From positions 5,512 through 69,511 of the forward strand of contig JBGQFD010000005.1 of assembly GCA_041496705.1 (NCBI GenBank): a stretch of 64,000 nt of DNA, in the 5' to 3' direction. This stretch comes from VBDM01 sp041496705. Lineage in GTDB: Bacteria > Pseudomonadota > Gammaproteobacteria > Burkholderiales > SG8-39. Below are positions 14,994 to 23,296 of the stretch, one piece after another. The notes beneath the pieces were generated by a model. The model was not told where the DNA came from and searched no databases. It saw only the letters and a list, made by a program, of their open reading frames with translations. Both the position numbers and the translations under genes were made by a program. Each line of letters starts with the position of its first letter. Position 1 is the first letter of the stretch.

Positions 14994-16949
14994 ATGCGCT
15001 TGCTATCGTGCACCGGCGTGCTGCTGGTGCTCTCGACTCCGCTGTCGCCGCTGCAGGCCGCCCGCCTGGATCCGCAGGACGCGGCGCTGGTCGCCGCGCA
15101 TCGTGCGTTCGAGTCCCGGAGCAGGGCCCGGGTCGACGCGCTCCTGCCGCAGATCAAGGGGCACGTCCTCGAACCTTACGCCGAGTACTGGGGATTGTTC
15201 CTGCGTCTGCCGGGCGCGCCTTCCGAAGACGTCGGCGGATTCCTCGCGCGCTACCCGGACTCGATGCTCGCCGACCAGTTGCGCGGCGACTGGCTCAAGG
15301 TGCTGGGAAGGTCCGGCAACTGGGAACGGGTCGACGCTGAGTACCCCGCCCTGGCGAGCGACGATCCCGAGGTGAGCTGCTATGCGCTGCATGCACGCTG
15401 GAAGCGCGGCGATTCCAGGGTGGCGGCCGAGTTCGGCCTGCTGTGGAGCGCGCCGCGGGAACTGCCTGAAGGCTGCACCACGCTGGCCGCGGCGCTGCGC
15501 AGCGCCGGCCAGCTGGGCAACCGCGAGATCTGGGAGCGGTTCCGGGTTCTCGTCGGCGCGGACCTGATGTCGGCGACTCGGCGGCACCTGCAGTATCTGC
15601 CGCGCGACCAGCACGTCGATGCCTCTCAACTCGTTTCGATCTTCCGCTCGCCCGCAAAGTTCTTCAAGAAACCGCAGATCGGCGTCTCCAGGACTGCCGA
15701 CCGCGAACTGGTGATTGCGGCCCTGACGCAGCTTGCCGGCGAGGACCCGCGAGCCGCCGCGAGCATCTGGAGCGCCAGATTCGCCGATGCTTTCCCGGTG
15801 GAGGATCAGGGGTACGTCTGGCTCACGCTTGCAATGCGCGGTGCGCGCCGCCACCTCCCGGAGGCGCTCGACTGGTTCGGCGCTGCGGGCGCGCGGGTGC
15901 TGACCGACGAGCAGTTCGCGTGGCGCGCGCGAATCGCGCTGCGCACCCAGAAGTGGATGGAGGTGCGGAACTCGATCGATCGCATGTCGGCAGTCGCCCG
16001 GAACGATGCCGCCTGGATCTACTGGTACGGGCGCGCCGAGCGCGCGCTCGGCAATCCGCTCGAAGCCGAGGGATATTTCCAGCGCATCGCCGGCGAGCAT
16101 CATTTCTACGGGCGGCTCGCTGCAGAGGAGCTCGGGCTCGTCTTCAAGATTCCTGAGCGGGCGCCGCTTCCCACGGAGGAGGAAATCGCCGAAGCGGCGG
16201 CCGTGCCCGGGCTGAAGCGGGCGCTCGCCCTCTACCGCGTCGATCTGCGCAGCGACGCGACCCGCGAGTGGCTGTGGACGATACGCGGCATGGACGACCG
16301 GAGGCTGCTCGCCGCGGCCGAGCTCGCCCGGCGCAACGAGGTATGGGATCGCGCCATCGGCACCGCCGACCGCACGGTCGCCGCGCACGACTTCTCGGTA
16401 CGTTACCTCGCACCCTATCGCGAGATCCTCGCGGTGCAGGCACGCACCCGCGACCTGGAAGAGCCTTGGGTGCTTGGACTGATCCGGCAAGAGAGCCGCT
16501 TCATCAGCGTCGCCCGCTCCTCCGCCGGAGCGTCCGGTCTGATGCAGGTGATGCGCGACACGGCGCGCTGGGTAGCTCAGCGAACGCGCATGAAGGATTT
16601 CACCTGGGCGCGCGTTTCCGAACCGAACGTCAACGCCGCGCTCGGCACCTACTACCTGCGCCATGTCCTTGATCAGTTCGGCGGAAACCCCGTCATTGCC
16701 GCCGCGGCCTACAACGCAGGGCCCACGCGCGCGCGCCAATGGCGGGGCGCCGTGCCGATCGAGGGCGCGATCTTTGCGGAGACCATTCCCTTCGGGGAAA
16801 CGCGTGACTACGTCAAGAAAGTCATGGTGAACACTTTCTACTACGCCGCGGTTCTTGGCGGCGAGCCGACCCCGCTGAAGGCTCGTCTGGGCATCGTGCC
16901 GGCGCGGCCGGAGGACATCGTCGCGATGCAGGGTCTGAGCCGCCCCTAG
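14994..16949 (+). CDS. slt: Soluble lytic murein transglycosylase
   Basis: Periplasmic muramidase that cleaves peptidoglycan with formation of 1,6-anhydro-MurNAc. The start at 14994 follows GGAGGGAAGAGAACTG and opens a signal peptide (MRLLSCTGVLLVLSTPLSPL, cleavage near QAA). A long alpha-superhelical region follows. The C-terminal catalytic SLT domain begins near residue 485 and holds LGLIRQESRFISVARSSAGA, where the Glu of RQESRF is catalytic, then GLMQVM and AAYNAGPTRARQW. 651 residues, close to Slt70. In the same strand as the downstream epimerase-like gene, 80 bases away. Confidence 0.94.
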   Translation: MRLLSCTGVLLVLSTPLSPLQAARLDPQDAALVAAHRAFESRSRARVDALLPQIKGHVLEPYAEYWGLFLRLPGAPSEDVGGFLARYPDSMLADQLRGDWLKVLGRSGNWERVDAEYPALASDDPEVSCYALHARWKRGDSRVAAEFGLLWSAPRELPEGCTTLAAALRSAGQLGNREIWERFRVLVGADLMSATRRHLQYLPRDQHVDASQLVSIFRSPAKFFKKPQIGVSRTADRELVIAALTQLAGEDPRAAASIWSARFADAFPVEDQGYVWLTLAMRGARRHLPEALDWFGAAGARVLTDEQFAWRARIALRTQKWMEVRNSIDRMSAVARNDAAWIYWYGRAERALGNPLEAEGYFQRIAGEHHFYGRLAAEELGLVFKIPERAPLPTEEEIAEAAAVPGLKRALALYRVDLRSDATREWLWTIRGMDDRRLLAAAELARRNEVWDRAIGTADRTVAAHDFSVRYLAPYREILAVQARTRDLEEPWVLGLIRQESRFISVARSSAGASGLMQVMRDTARWVAQRTRMKDFTWARVSEPNVNAALGTYYLRHVLDQFGGNPVIAAAAYNAGPTRARQWRGAVPIEGAIFAETIPFGETRDYVKKVMVNTFYYAAVLGGEPTPLKARLGIVPARPEDIVAMQGLSRP

Positions 16950-17029
16950 AGCGCCGGCGTGGTCGCCGCGAGGGCGTTGGTTTTGAGATAATGCGCTTCC
17001 TTCGTGCATTGCTATAGGCCGGTCTTGCC

Positions 17030-17977
17030 GTGAGCAGGTTCCTCGTCATCGGTGGCAGCGGATTCATCGGTCGTCACCTCGTTCACGCGTTGTCGGGCGA
17101 CGGGCACGAGATCGTCGTTCCCACTCGGCGGCGCGAACGCGCCAAGCACCTCATACTCCTGCCGACGGTCGAGGTGATCGAAGCGGACGTGCACGACCCG
17201 GCGGCCCTCGCGCGGCTCGTCGCGGGGAGCGATGCCGTGATCAACCTGGCGGGCATTCTGCAGGGGTCCCCGGGCACTCCCTACGGGCCGGAGTTTGCGC
17301 GGGTGCACGTCGAGCTTCCCAGGAAGATCATCGAGGCCTGCACCAAGAACCGGGTCATGCGCGTGCTTCACGTCAGCGCCCTGCACGCGCAGCCCGACGG
17401 CCCCAGCGAGTACCTGCGCTCCAAGGGTGAAGGCGAAGCCTGGGTGCTCGCGGCGCAGAACGAACTGGCGGTCACGGTGTTCCGGCCCTCGGTGGTCTTC
17501 GGGCCCGAGGACCGATTCCTCAACTTGTTCGCGAAGCTGCAGCGCTGGTTGCCGGTGCTTTTCCTCGCGTGTCCCCGGGCGCGATTCCAGCCGGTCTACG
17601 TGGACGACGTGGCGCGCTGCCTCAAGACGAGCCTGTCCGAAAGGGACAGCCACAGCAGAAGCTACGACTTGTGCGGCCCGCAGGTGTACGCTTTGCGCGA
17701 ACTGGTGCAGTTCGCCGGAGCGGCCAGCGGTCACCCGCGGCCGATCGTGGGGCTGTCGGACCGCTTTTCCTACCTGCAGGCCTGGGCGATGGAATGGGCG
17801 CCGGGCGGACTGCTGTCTCGCGACAATTATTATTCGATGCAGATCGACAGCGTTTCGAGCAGCAAACTTCCGTTCGGCATCCAGCCCACGTCGCTCGAGG
17901 CGATCGCGCCCGTCTATCTCCGGGGTACCCACTACCCCTCTCGCTACGGCGGAATGCGCTACCGGGCAGGCCGTTAG
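17030..17977 (+). CDS. NAD(P)-binding epimerase-like protein (complex I NDUFA9 type)
   Basis: Atypical short-chain dehydrogenase of the NDUFA9/YbjT-like group. The 315-residue product starts at a GTG: SRFLVIGGSGFIGRHLVHAL gives the Rossmann GGxGFIG motif at residues 8-14. AVINLAGILQGSP is the usual NAG segment, and SALHAQPDGPSEYLRSKGEG carries a YxxxK-like Tyr/Lys pair. Members are usually called complex I NDUFA9 family proteins, but no nuo genes are here. The catalytic activity is unknown. It lies 55 bases upstream of cca, probably in one transcript. Confidence 0.85.
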   Translation: MSRFLVIGGSGFIGRHLVHALSGDGHEIVVPTRRRERAKHLILLPTVEVIEADVHDPAALARLVAGSDAVINLAGILQGSPGTPYGPEFARVHVELPRKIIEACTKNRVMRVLHVSALHAQPDGPSEYLRSKGEGEAWVLAAQNELAVTVFRPSVVFGPEDRFLNLFAKLQRWLPVLFLACPRARFQPVYVDDVARCLKTSLSERDSHSRSYDLCGPQVYALRELVQFAGAASGHPRPIVGLSDRFSYLQAWAMEWAPGGLLSRDNYYSMQIDSVSSSKLPFGIQPTSLEAIAPVYLRGTHYPSRYGGMRYRAGR

Positions 17978-18031
17978 CGCTGCCGGACTCGGCGCCAGAG
18001 GCCGCGCGACACGCAAAGGGGGCGCCGCGCC

Positions 18032-19165
18032 ATGAAGATTTATCGGGTAGGTGGATCGGTCCGCGACGAGCTGCTGGGCCTGCCCGTGGTCGACCGCGAC
18101 TACGTCGTCGTCGGCAGCACGCCGGAGGAGATGGTGCGGCTGGGTTATAAGCCGGTCGGCAGGGATTTCCCGGTTTTCCTGCACCCGGAGAGCCACGAGG
18201 AGTATGCGCTCGCGCGTACCGAACGAAAAACCTCGCGGGGCTACAAGGGATTCCACGTGCACGCAGCGCCGGAGGTGACGCTGGAGGAGGATCTGCAAAG
18301 GCGCGACCTCAGCATCAACGCGATGGCTCGCGATGAGCGCGGAAATCTCGTCGATCCCTTCGGAGGCGCGGCCGACCTGGAGCGCCGCCTGCTGCGGCAC
18401 GTCAGCCCGGCGTTCGTCGAGGATCCCGTGCGGATACTGCGGGTGGCGCGCTTCGCAGCGCGCTTCGGTTTTGCGGTGGCGCCGGAAACCATGGCGCTGA
18501 TGCGAACCATGGTCGATAGCGGCGAGGCCGGGGCGCTCGTTCCCGAGCGCGTGTGGCAGGAATTCTCCCGTGGCCTGATGGAGGGCGAGCCTGCGCTCAT
18601 GTTTGCCGTGCTCGCCGAATCGCGGCTCCTCGAGAACTTCCTTCCCGAGCTCGCTCTGCAGTTCCGCGACGGGTACGGGGCGAACGATGCAGCCCGCGTC
18701 CTGGTCCGGTCGCTAGCATGCGCTGCAGCGGCCCATCTCGGGCTGGCGCCACGCTTTGCCCTGGTCGCCGCGCGATCCGGATCCCGCGAGATCGCGCGCG
18801 TCGTAAGCGACCGCCTCAAGGCGCCCGGCGAATGCCGCGACCTCGCGCTGCTTGCCGCGCAGCATGGCGCCACGCTCAGGAAAGCGGCGGAAATCCGCGC
18901 TACCGGGCGGCTTGCGCTGCTCGAACGATGCGATGCGTTTCGCCGGGCCGCGCGCTTCGACGAGTTGCTCGCGGTTTGCGAGTGCCTCGAGCGCGGTGAA
19001 CGCGGCTGGGTCGAGGCGCCTTATCCGCCGCGCGCCGCGCTGCGGCGCGCGCTGGCCGCCGCCTCGAGCGTCGACGCCGGCGCGATCGCCGCCCGAACCG
19101 AGAAAGCGCACATCCCGGAAAGAGTGCGCAGCGCCCGAATCGCTGCGATCGAGGCGGGCGGATGA
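18032..19165 (+). CDS. cca: CCA-adding tRNA nucleotidyltransferase
   Basis: Adds or repairs the 3' CCA of tRNAs. The N-terminal nucleotidyltransferase domain has GGSVRDELLG (residues 7-16), the two metal-binding Asp in DRDYVVVG, then RRDLSINAMA and the DPVRILRVARFAARFGF flexible-neck segment. Length is 377 residues against about 410 for the E. coli enzyme. I could not find the HD phosphohydrolase motif normally seen in the C-terminal half of the multifunctional Cca of gamma- and betaproteobacteria; the region after residue 205 reads Ala/Arg/Leu-rich instead. The stop overlaps the next ATG by four bases. Confidence 0.92.
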   Translation: MKIYRVGGSVRDELLGLPVVDRDYVVVGSTPEEMVRLGYKPVGRDFPVFLHPESHEEYALARTERKTSRGYKGFHVHAAPEVTLEEDLQRRDLSINAMARDERGNLVDPFGGAADLERRLLRHVSPAFVEDPVRILRVARFAARFGFAVAPETMALMRTMVDSGEAGALVPERVWQEFSRGLMEGEPALMFAVLAESRLLENFLPELALQFRDGYGANDAARVLVRSLACAAAAHLGLAPRFALVAARSGSREIARVVSDRLKAPGECRDLALLAAQHGATLRKAAEIRATGRLALLERCDAFRRAARFDELLAVCECLERGERGWVEAPYPPRAALRRALAAASSVDAGAIAARTEKAHIPERVRSARIAAIEAGG

Positions 19166-20619
19166 GTTTGCAACGCGGCGCAGCGGCTTCCGCGGCCTGG
19201 CGCGGGTTTGCGCGGAACCTGATCGCCGGCGCACGCCTGGCGTTGTTCCTGCCGGTGCGGGCGTTCGATTTCCGCGTCTCGGTCGGTCACTATGCCGCGC
19301 TGGTGGTGGCGGGTCTCGTATTCTGGCTCGCCGCAGGGCTCGCGCAGCAGGGACCTTCCGGCAGTTTCGACTTTGCCGCTTTCACGGCAGCGCTCGCTGA
19401 GATTCCGCTCGTGCTCGGCGCCTGCTACCTTGCCGCGAGGCTCTTCCGGATCCCGCAGTTGACGCTCGCTTTTGCGGTGCTCTTCGCGGCGACCGACCCG
19501 TTCTTCGAGATCGTCGGCGTGTGCCTGCAGTTTGCCGCCGAGTCCGGTGCCGCCGCGCCTGTTGCCGGCGCAGCAACCGGGGTGCTGATCGCCTGGAGCT
19601 TCGCCGTCGTGGCACGGACTCAGTTCGTGCTCACCGGATGGCGCGGCCTGGTGTCGATGCAAGTCTTCGGGATTTTCGCCGCGCTGCTGCTGATGCTCGT
19701 TGTGCTGTTTCCGCGAAACGATCTGTGGTCCGCGCAGAGCGAGGAAACGGAACTTGGGGCTGCCGCGACCGGCATCGTCGACGAGGAGGTCTTCCACGCC
19801 CAGGGCAGGCTGCTCACCGAGCAGTTGACGGCGCTGCGCCCGCAGCGGGCGCGCGTCGACGATCTCTATTTCGTCGGCGTCGCAGCCGATGGCGGACAGA
19901 ACACTTTCACCAAGGAACTGGAATCGATAAGACGTCTTCTCGAAGGGCGCTTCGATACGCTCGGAAGGTCGGTCATGCTCGTCAACAATCCCGACACGCT
20001 GACCCGATTCCCCATCGCCAGCGCGAGCAATCTGCGCAACGCGCTCGCGCATCTCGGCAAGGTGCTCGACGCCGACAACGACATCCTGCTGCTGCACATT
20101 GCCACTCACGGCAGCAGCGATCACCGGCTCGTGTTCGATCTGCCGCCGCTCGATCTGGCGCAGCTCACGCCAACGGCACTCGCGCGCATGCTTGCCGACA
20201 GCGGCATCAAGTGGAAAGTGATCGTGATTTCGGCGTGCTACTCGGGCGGCTTCGTCGAACCGCTCAAGGACGCGAATACGCTCGTCATGACCGCCGCCGA
20301 TGCGACGCACACGTCGTTCGGCTGCGATTACGACAGCGATTACACCTGGTTCAGCCAGGCGCTGTACGACCAGGCGCTGCGCGAAACCTATTCCTTCACC
20401 GAGGCGTTCGAGCGCGCGAGGCGTTCGGTGACCGAGCGCGAACTGGGGCAGGGCAAAGAGCCTTCGAACCCGCAGATCTTCGTCGGCGACGCGATCCGCG
20501 GGAAGCTCGCGGCGCTGGAGCGGCGCCTGGCCGCTCGACCTGCGCCGGAGCGTCAGAGGACGCGCACGAACAGCGTCAGCGCGAGCGACAGCAGGATCGT
20601 GCTGGTGAAGGGCAGGTAG
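19162..20619 (+). CDS. Membrane-anchored C13 (legumain-family) cysteine peptidase
   Basis: The 485-residue product has an N-terminal membrane part with several hydrophobic segments between about residues 45 and 185. A soluble C-terminal domain follows, with LLLHIATHGSSDHRLVFDLP (His-Gly of the catalytic dyad, near residue 315) and VIVISACYSGGFVEPL (catalytic Cys, near residue 357). The His-Gly...Ser-Ala-Cys-Tyr-Ser-Gly-Gly pattern is that of the legumain/caspase clan, family C13. Bacterial members have no well-established substrate. Translationally coupled to cca (ATGA). Its last 67 bases overlap the convergent DUF2905 gene. Confidence 0.8.
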   Translation: MSLQRGAAASAAWRGFARNLIAGARLALFLPVRAFDFRVSVGHYAALVVAGLVFWLAAGLAQQGPSGSFDFAAFTAALAEIPLVLGACYLAARLFRIPQLTLAFAVLFAATDPFFEIVGVCLQFAAESGAAAPVAGAATGVLIAWSFAVVARTQFVLTGWRGLVSMQVFGIFAALLLMLVVLFPRNDLWSAQSEETELGAAATGIVDEEVFHAQGRLLTEQLTALRPQRARVDDLYFVGVAADGGQNTFTKELESIRRLLEGRFDTLGRSVMLVNNPDTLTRFPIASASNLRNALAHLGKVLDADNDILLLHIATHGSSDHRLVFDLPPLDLAQLTPTALARMLADSGIKWKVIVISACYSGGFVEPLKDANTLVMTAADATHTSFGCDYDSDYTWFSQALYDQALRETYSFTEAFERARRSVTERELGQGKEPSNPQIFVGDAIRGKLAALERRLAARPAPERQRTRTNSVSASDSRIVLVKGR

Positions 20620-20747
20620 TAGAGCTTCCCCTTGTAGCGCACCGTGAGGTCCCCCGGCAATCGGCCGAGCCCGTATCGCGCAAGCCAGGGAGCCAGCGCC
20701 GTGAGCACGATCATGGCAACGACCAGCATCAACACCCATTTCAGCAT
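20553..20747 (-). CDS. DUF2905-family small membrane protein
   Basis: A 64-residue protein that starts MLKWVLMLVVAMIVLTALAP and carries two hydrophobic helices separated by RYGLGRLPGDLTVRYKGKLY. The GLGRLPGD...KG pattern and the length fit DUF2905, a widespread two-helix inner-membrane family of unknown role. Its 3' end overlaps the 3' end of the C13 peptidase gene on the other strand. It is divergent from the glutathione transferase gene (29-base gap). Confidence 0.8.
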   Translation of the reverse strand: MLKWVLMLVVAMIVLTALAPWLARYGLGRLPGDLTVRYKGKLYYLPFTSTILLSLALTLFVRVL

Positions 20748-20776
20748 CGCATCACTCTAACCCACGGAGAGAAAGA

Positions 20777-21394
20777 ATGATCGAGCTTTACACCTGGGGC
20801 ACGCCCAACGGCCGCAAGGTATCCATCGCGCTGGAGGAATGCGGGCTCGCCTACAACGTCCACAAGATCAATATCGGTGCGGGCGAGCAGTTCGCGCCGG
20901 ACTACCTCGCGATCAACCCGAACGCCAAGATTCCTTCGATCGTCGATCCGGACGGACCCGACGGGAAACCCATGCGGATGATGGAATCGGGCGCGATCCT
21001 CATCTACCTCTCGGAGAAGACCGGCAAATTCCTGCCGAGGAGCGACCGTGAGAAGTACGTGGCGCTCCAGTGGCTGATGTTCCAGATGGGCCACGTCGGG
21101 CCGATGTTCGGGCAGGTGCACCACTACGTGCGCTCGGCCAAGGAGCAGGTTCCCTACGCGATCGCGCGCTACGTCAGGGAAAAGGATCGCCTCTACGGCG
21201 TGCTCGACAAGCGCTTGAGCGAGGCCGAATACCTCGCCGGCGAGTACTCGATCGCCGACATCGCCACCTATCCCTGGGTGGCGCGACACGAATGGCACAA
21301 GACCGACCTCAACGCGTGGCCCAACGTGAAGCGCTGGTTTGATGTGATTGGCGCACGGCCGGCGGTGAAGCGGGGGATGGCGGTGCCCTCCTGA
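20777..21394 (+). CDS. Glutathione S-transferase family protein
   Basis: Thioredoxin-fold N-terminus (MIELYTWGTPNGRKVSIALE), with the NPNAKIPSIVD segment containing the conserved cis-Pro and then MMESGAILIYLSEKTGKFLP, where ES binds the gamma-glutamyl part of glutathione. The helical C-terminal half has LAGEYSIADIATYPWVARHE, the N-capping box of GSTs. The pattern is that of YfcG/YghU-like disulfide-bond oxidoreductases, 205 residues. A Shine-Dalgarno GGAGAGAAAGA precedes the ATG. Substrate cannot be read from the sequence. Confidence 0.9.
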   Translation: MIELYTWGTPNGRKVSIALEECGLAYNVHKINIGAGEQFAPDYLAINPNAKIPSIVDPDGPDGKPMRMMESGAILIYLSEKTGKFLPRSDREKYVALQWLMFQMGHVGPMFGQVHHYVRSAKEQVPYAIARYVREKDRLYGVLDKRLSEAEYLAGEYSIADIATYPWVARHEWHKTDLNAWPNVKRWFDVIGARPAVKRGMAVPS

Positions 21395-21400
21395 CTTGTT

Positions 21401-21416
21401 CCCTCTCGCAAGAGGG
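21401..21416. terminator. Short hairpin between convergent genes
   Basis: CCCTCT-CGCA-AGAGGG forms a perfect six-base stem with a four-base loop in the 35-base gap between the convergent GST and cytochrome c genes. There is no T-run on either side, so it is only a possible transcription end or barrier. Confidence 0.3.
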
Positions 21417-21429
21417 AGAGGGCCAAGGG

Positions 21430-22095
21430 TCAGCCTTTCCGCGCATACTTGACGAGGAACGCGTTGATCTCATCAACCCTGAGTTGAGGCTCGCGCGGAT
21501 CGGGCTGGTTGCCGATGACCCGGTTCATCCACTCCATGTTCTTTTCCATGCGCGCGACCACTGCGGGCCACTCGGAAGCGGTGTGGCGCCTCGGGTCGGG
21601 AAGAACATGGCATTGCTGGCAGGCGAGCTTGAACGATCGGCCTTCGGGCCGGTTCACCGCCGGATATTTTTCCGGGTCGAGCGGCCGCTGACCGTGCTTC
21701 CGCAGGTAGGCAAGGAGGACTTCCGCCTCGGCGACGGTCGGCGCTTCCACGCCCGCCATCATGTCGTACATGAGTTCGCCCAGGTTGCCCCTGCCGCGCA
21801 TGCGCACCACCATGCGCTCGAATATTCCCGGCCATTTCTCCGCCTGATGCATCGCCGGATTGGGCAGATTGTGGCACTGCACGCAGTACTGCAAGGTCAG
21901 GCGCGCGCCGCGCGTTTTCGGCTCCGGGAGTTGCCGCGGATCCACGCTCGGGGGAAGGATGCGCTCGAGCATCGGCCCGTGCGGGCTCTCTGCCCAGCGC
22001 TGCTTTGCCTGCTCGACGGGCCGTGTCAAATCCTGGGCGCGCGCAGGCGCGACAGCAAGCAGGGCAGCGACAGCGAACGCGGCGGGGCGCGGCAT
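21430..22095 (-). CDS. Di-heme c-type cytochrome, secreted
   Basis: The 221-residue product starts MPRPAAFAVAALLAVAPARA, a clear Sec signal peptide. It has two heme-binding CxxCH motifs, CVQCH at residues 71-75 and CQQCH at 159-163. Each is followed by LPxP and then AExW/ASEWP with Met-rich helices (RMVVRMRGRGNLGELM, RMEKNMEWMNRVIG), so the protein looks like a duplicated unit. Expected in the periplasm as an electron carrier. It is the last gene of the redox island and carries its own TATAAT placed so that the transcript could begin at the ATG. A longer frame start at 22281 was rejected as it runs into the upstream gene without a signal peptide. Confidence 0.88.
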   Translation of the reverse strand: MPRPAAFAVAALLAVAPARAQDLTRPVEQAKQRWAESPHGPMLERILPPSVDPRQLPEPKTRGARLTLQYCVQCHNLPNPAMHQAEKWPGIFERMVVRMRGRGNLGELMYDMMAGVEAPTVAEAEVLLAYLRKHGQRPLDPEKYPAVNRPEGRSFKLACQQCHVLPDPRRHTASEWPAVVARMEKNMEWMNRVIGNQPDPREPQLRVDEINAFLVKYARKG

Positions 22096-22101
22096 GCCGC
22101 G

Positions 22102-22107
22102 ATTATA
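22102..22107 (-). promoter_or_regulatory. Putative -10 of a leaderless cytochrome c transcript
   Basis: A perfect TATAAT on the minus strand ends six bases before the ATG at 22095. With the usual seven-base distance the transcript would start on the A of the ATG. No clear -35 element and no Shine-Dalgarno sequence are visible. Confidence 0.45.
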
Positions 22108-22150
22108 CTGAGCGGACGCAGCGGACTGCTGCGTCGGCAGCCTGGGCCAG

Positions 22151-23254
22151 TCACTCCCGTTCGATCTCGAGCCGGAACGCCTTGCGCCCGCCGCGCGGCG
22201 TGTGCTCGACCATCGGAGCGGTAGCGAGCAGGTTTTTCGACAGTTCCACCGCCCGCGCCGCGAGCTGCCGCGCGCCTTCACGCAGCTCGCCGCTTTTCAT
22301 GACGTGCTCGACGTTGCGCTCCATATCCTCGGCGGACCAGCCGCGCGAGTGCGCGATATAGGGGAATTGCGGGAAGTGGAAGCCGAGTTCGGAGAAGAAA
22401 CACAGCATCTCGCCGGCCACGCCCTGCACGTTGTCCTGCCCGCCGGTGATCAGGAACGCCGCGACCTTGCGTCGGATGAGCACGCTGTCGCGTATCGTGA
22501 TCTGGTTCTGGATGCAGTTGAGGCGCTCGGCCATCTTGAAGTACAAAGCGCTCGCCACCCCCCAGCGGATCGGCGTGGAGACGAGCACCACGTCCGCCCA
22601 GTGCACCAGGGCCTCGTAGACTTCGGTCAGCTCGTCGGCCGCGTCCATTTGCGTGATCGAGCAGGGCCAGGTGCAGGCGTTCGCGCTCTTTGAGTAATAG
22701 CCTTCGCAGTTGCGGAATTTCAGCGCCGAGAGCCGGATGAGTTTTGTCTCGCAGGCGAGTGCATCGCGCGCGTGATCGAGGGCGATTCCGAGGAGGAAAT
22801 CGGAAGTCGAATAGCGCGGATTGGCCTCGTCCATGTTGGTGGTCGAGATTCCCGCGACGCGCGTTACTCCGGGCCGGCGCTCGATCGGTCTCGCCAGGGG
22901 ATGCGGCGGATGCGGCTTCTTGTGGCGCGCCGTCGGATTGTCGGTCCGAACGAACAGCCGCCCCTTTTCGACGCGCACTTCGTAGGCCGGGACGCGGTCT
23001 TCCTCGAAGCCCGGTTCGCCCGCACCCGTGCAGCGGTGAAACTTCCAGTTGTGCCACGGGCACACGACGTAGTCGCCGTCCAGCCGCCCCTGGCCGAGAG
23101 GGCCGCCGGCATGGTTGCAGGCGCCGGAGACGACACCGAAGCTGCCGTCTCGCCAGGAGATCGCAATCTTCGTCCTGCCGATGCTCGCTTCGGTGATCGC
23201 CGCCTTCTGAAACTCCTCGAGCGGACCCAGATCGAGCCAATTCGCTTGCGCCAT
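22151..23254 (-). CDS. Rieske [2Fe-2S] - flavodoxin-fold fusion protein
   Basis: A 367-residue two-domain protein. Residues 1-110 form a Rieske-type domain: Cys46-Asn-His48 in GACNHAGGPLGQG and Cys65-Pro-Trp-His68 in VCPWHNWKF are the two Cys and two His cluster ligands. After a Pro/His-rich linker, residues 130-330 look like an NAD(P)H-dependent FMN reductase/flavodoxin-fold domain. That part has STTNMDEANPRYSTSDFLLG in the phosphate-loop position, WADVVLVSTPIRWGVASALY and ITGGQDNVQGVAGEMLCFFS. There is no signal peptide, so it should be cytoplasmic. Such a single-chain pairing is unusual. It lies between the Met/Lys-rich small gene and the cytochrome c gene. Confidence 0.8.
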   Translation of the reverse strand: MAQANWLDLGPLEEFQKAAITEASIGRTKIAISWRDGSFGVVSGACNHAGGPLGQGRLDGDYVVCPWHNWKFHRCTGAGEPGFEEDRVPAYEVRVEKGRLFVRTDNPTARHKKPHPPHPLARPIERRPGVTRVAGISTTNMDEANPRYSTSDFLLGIALDHARDALACETKLIRLSALKFRNCEGYYSKSANACTWPCSITQMDAADELTEVYEALVHWADVVLVSTPIRWGVASALYFKMAERLNCIQNQITIRDSVLIRRKVAAFLITGGQDNVQGVAGEMLCFFSELGFHFPQFPYIAHSRGWSAEDMERNVEHVMKSGELREGARQLAARAVELSKNLLATAPMVEHTPRGGRKAFRLEIERE

Positions 23255-23296
23255 CGCCTCTTCCTCCTCCGGATCGCGACACCCGAGCCGATGTTC

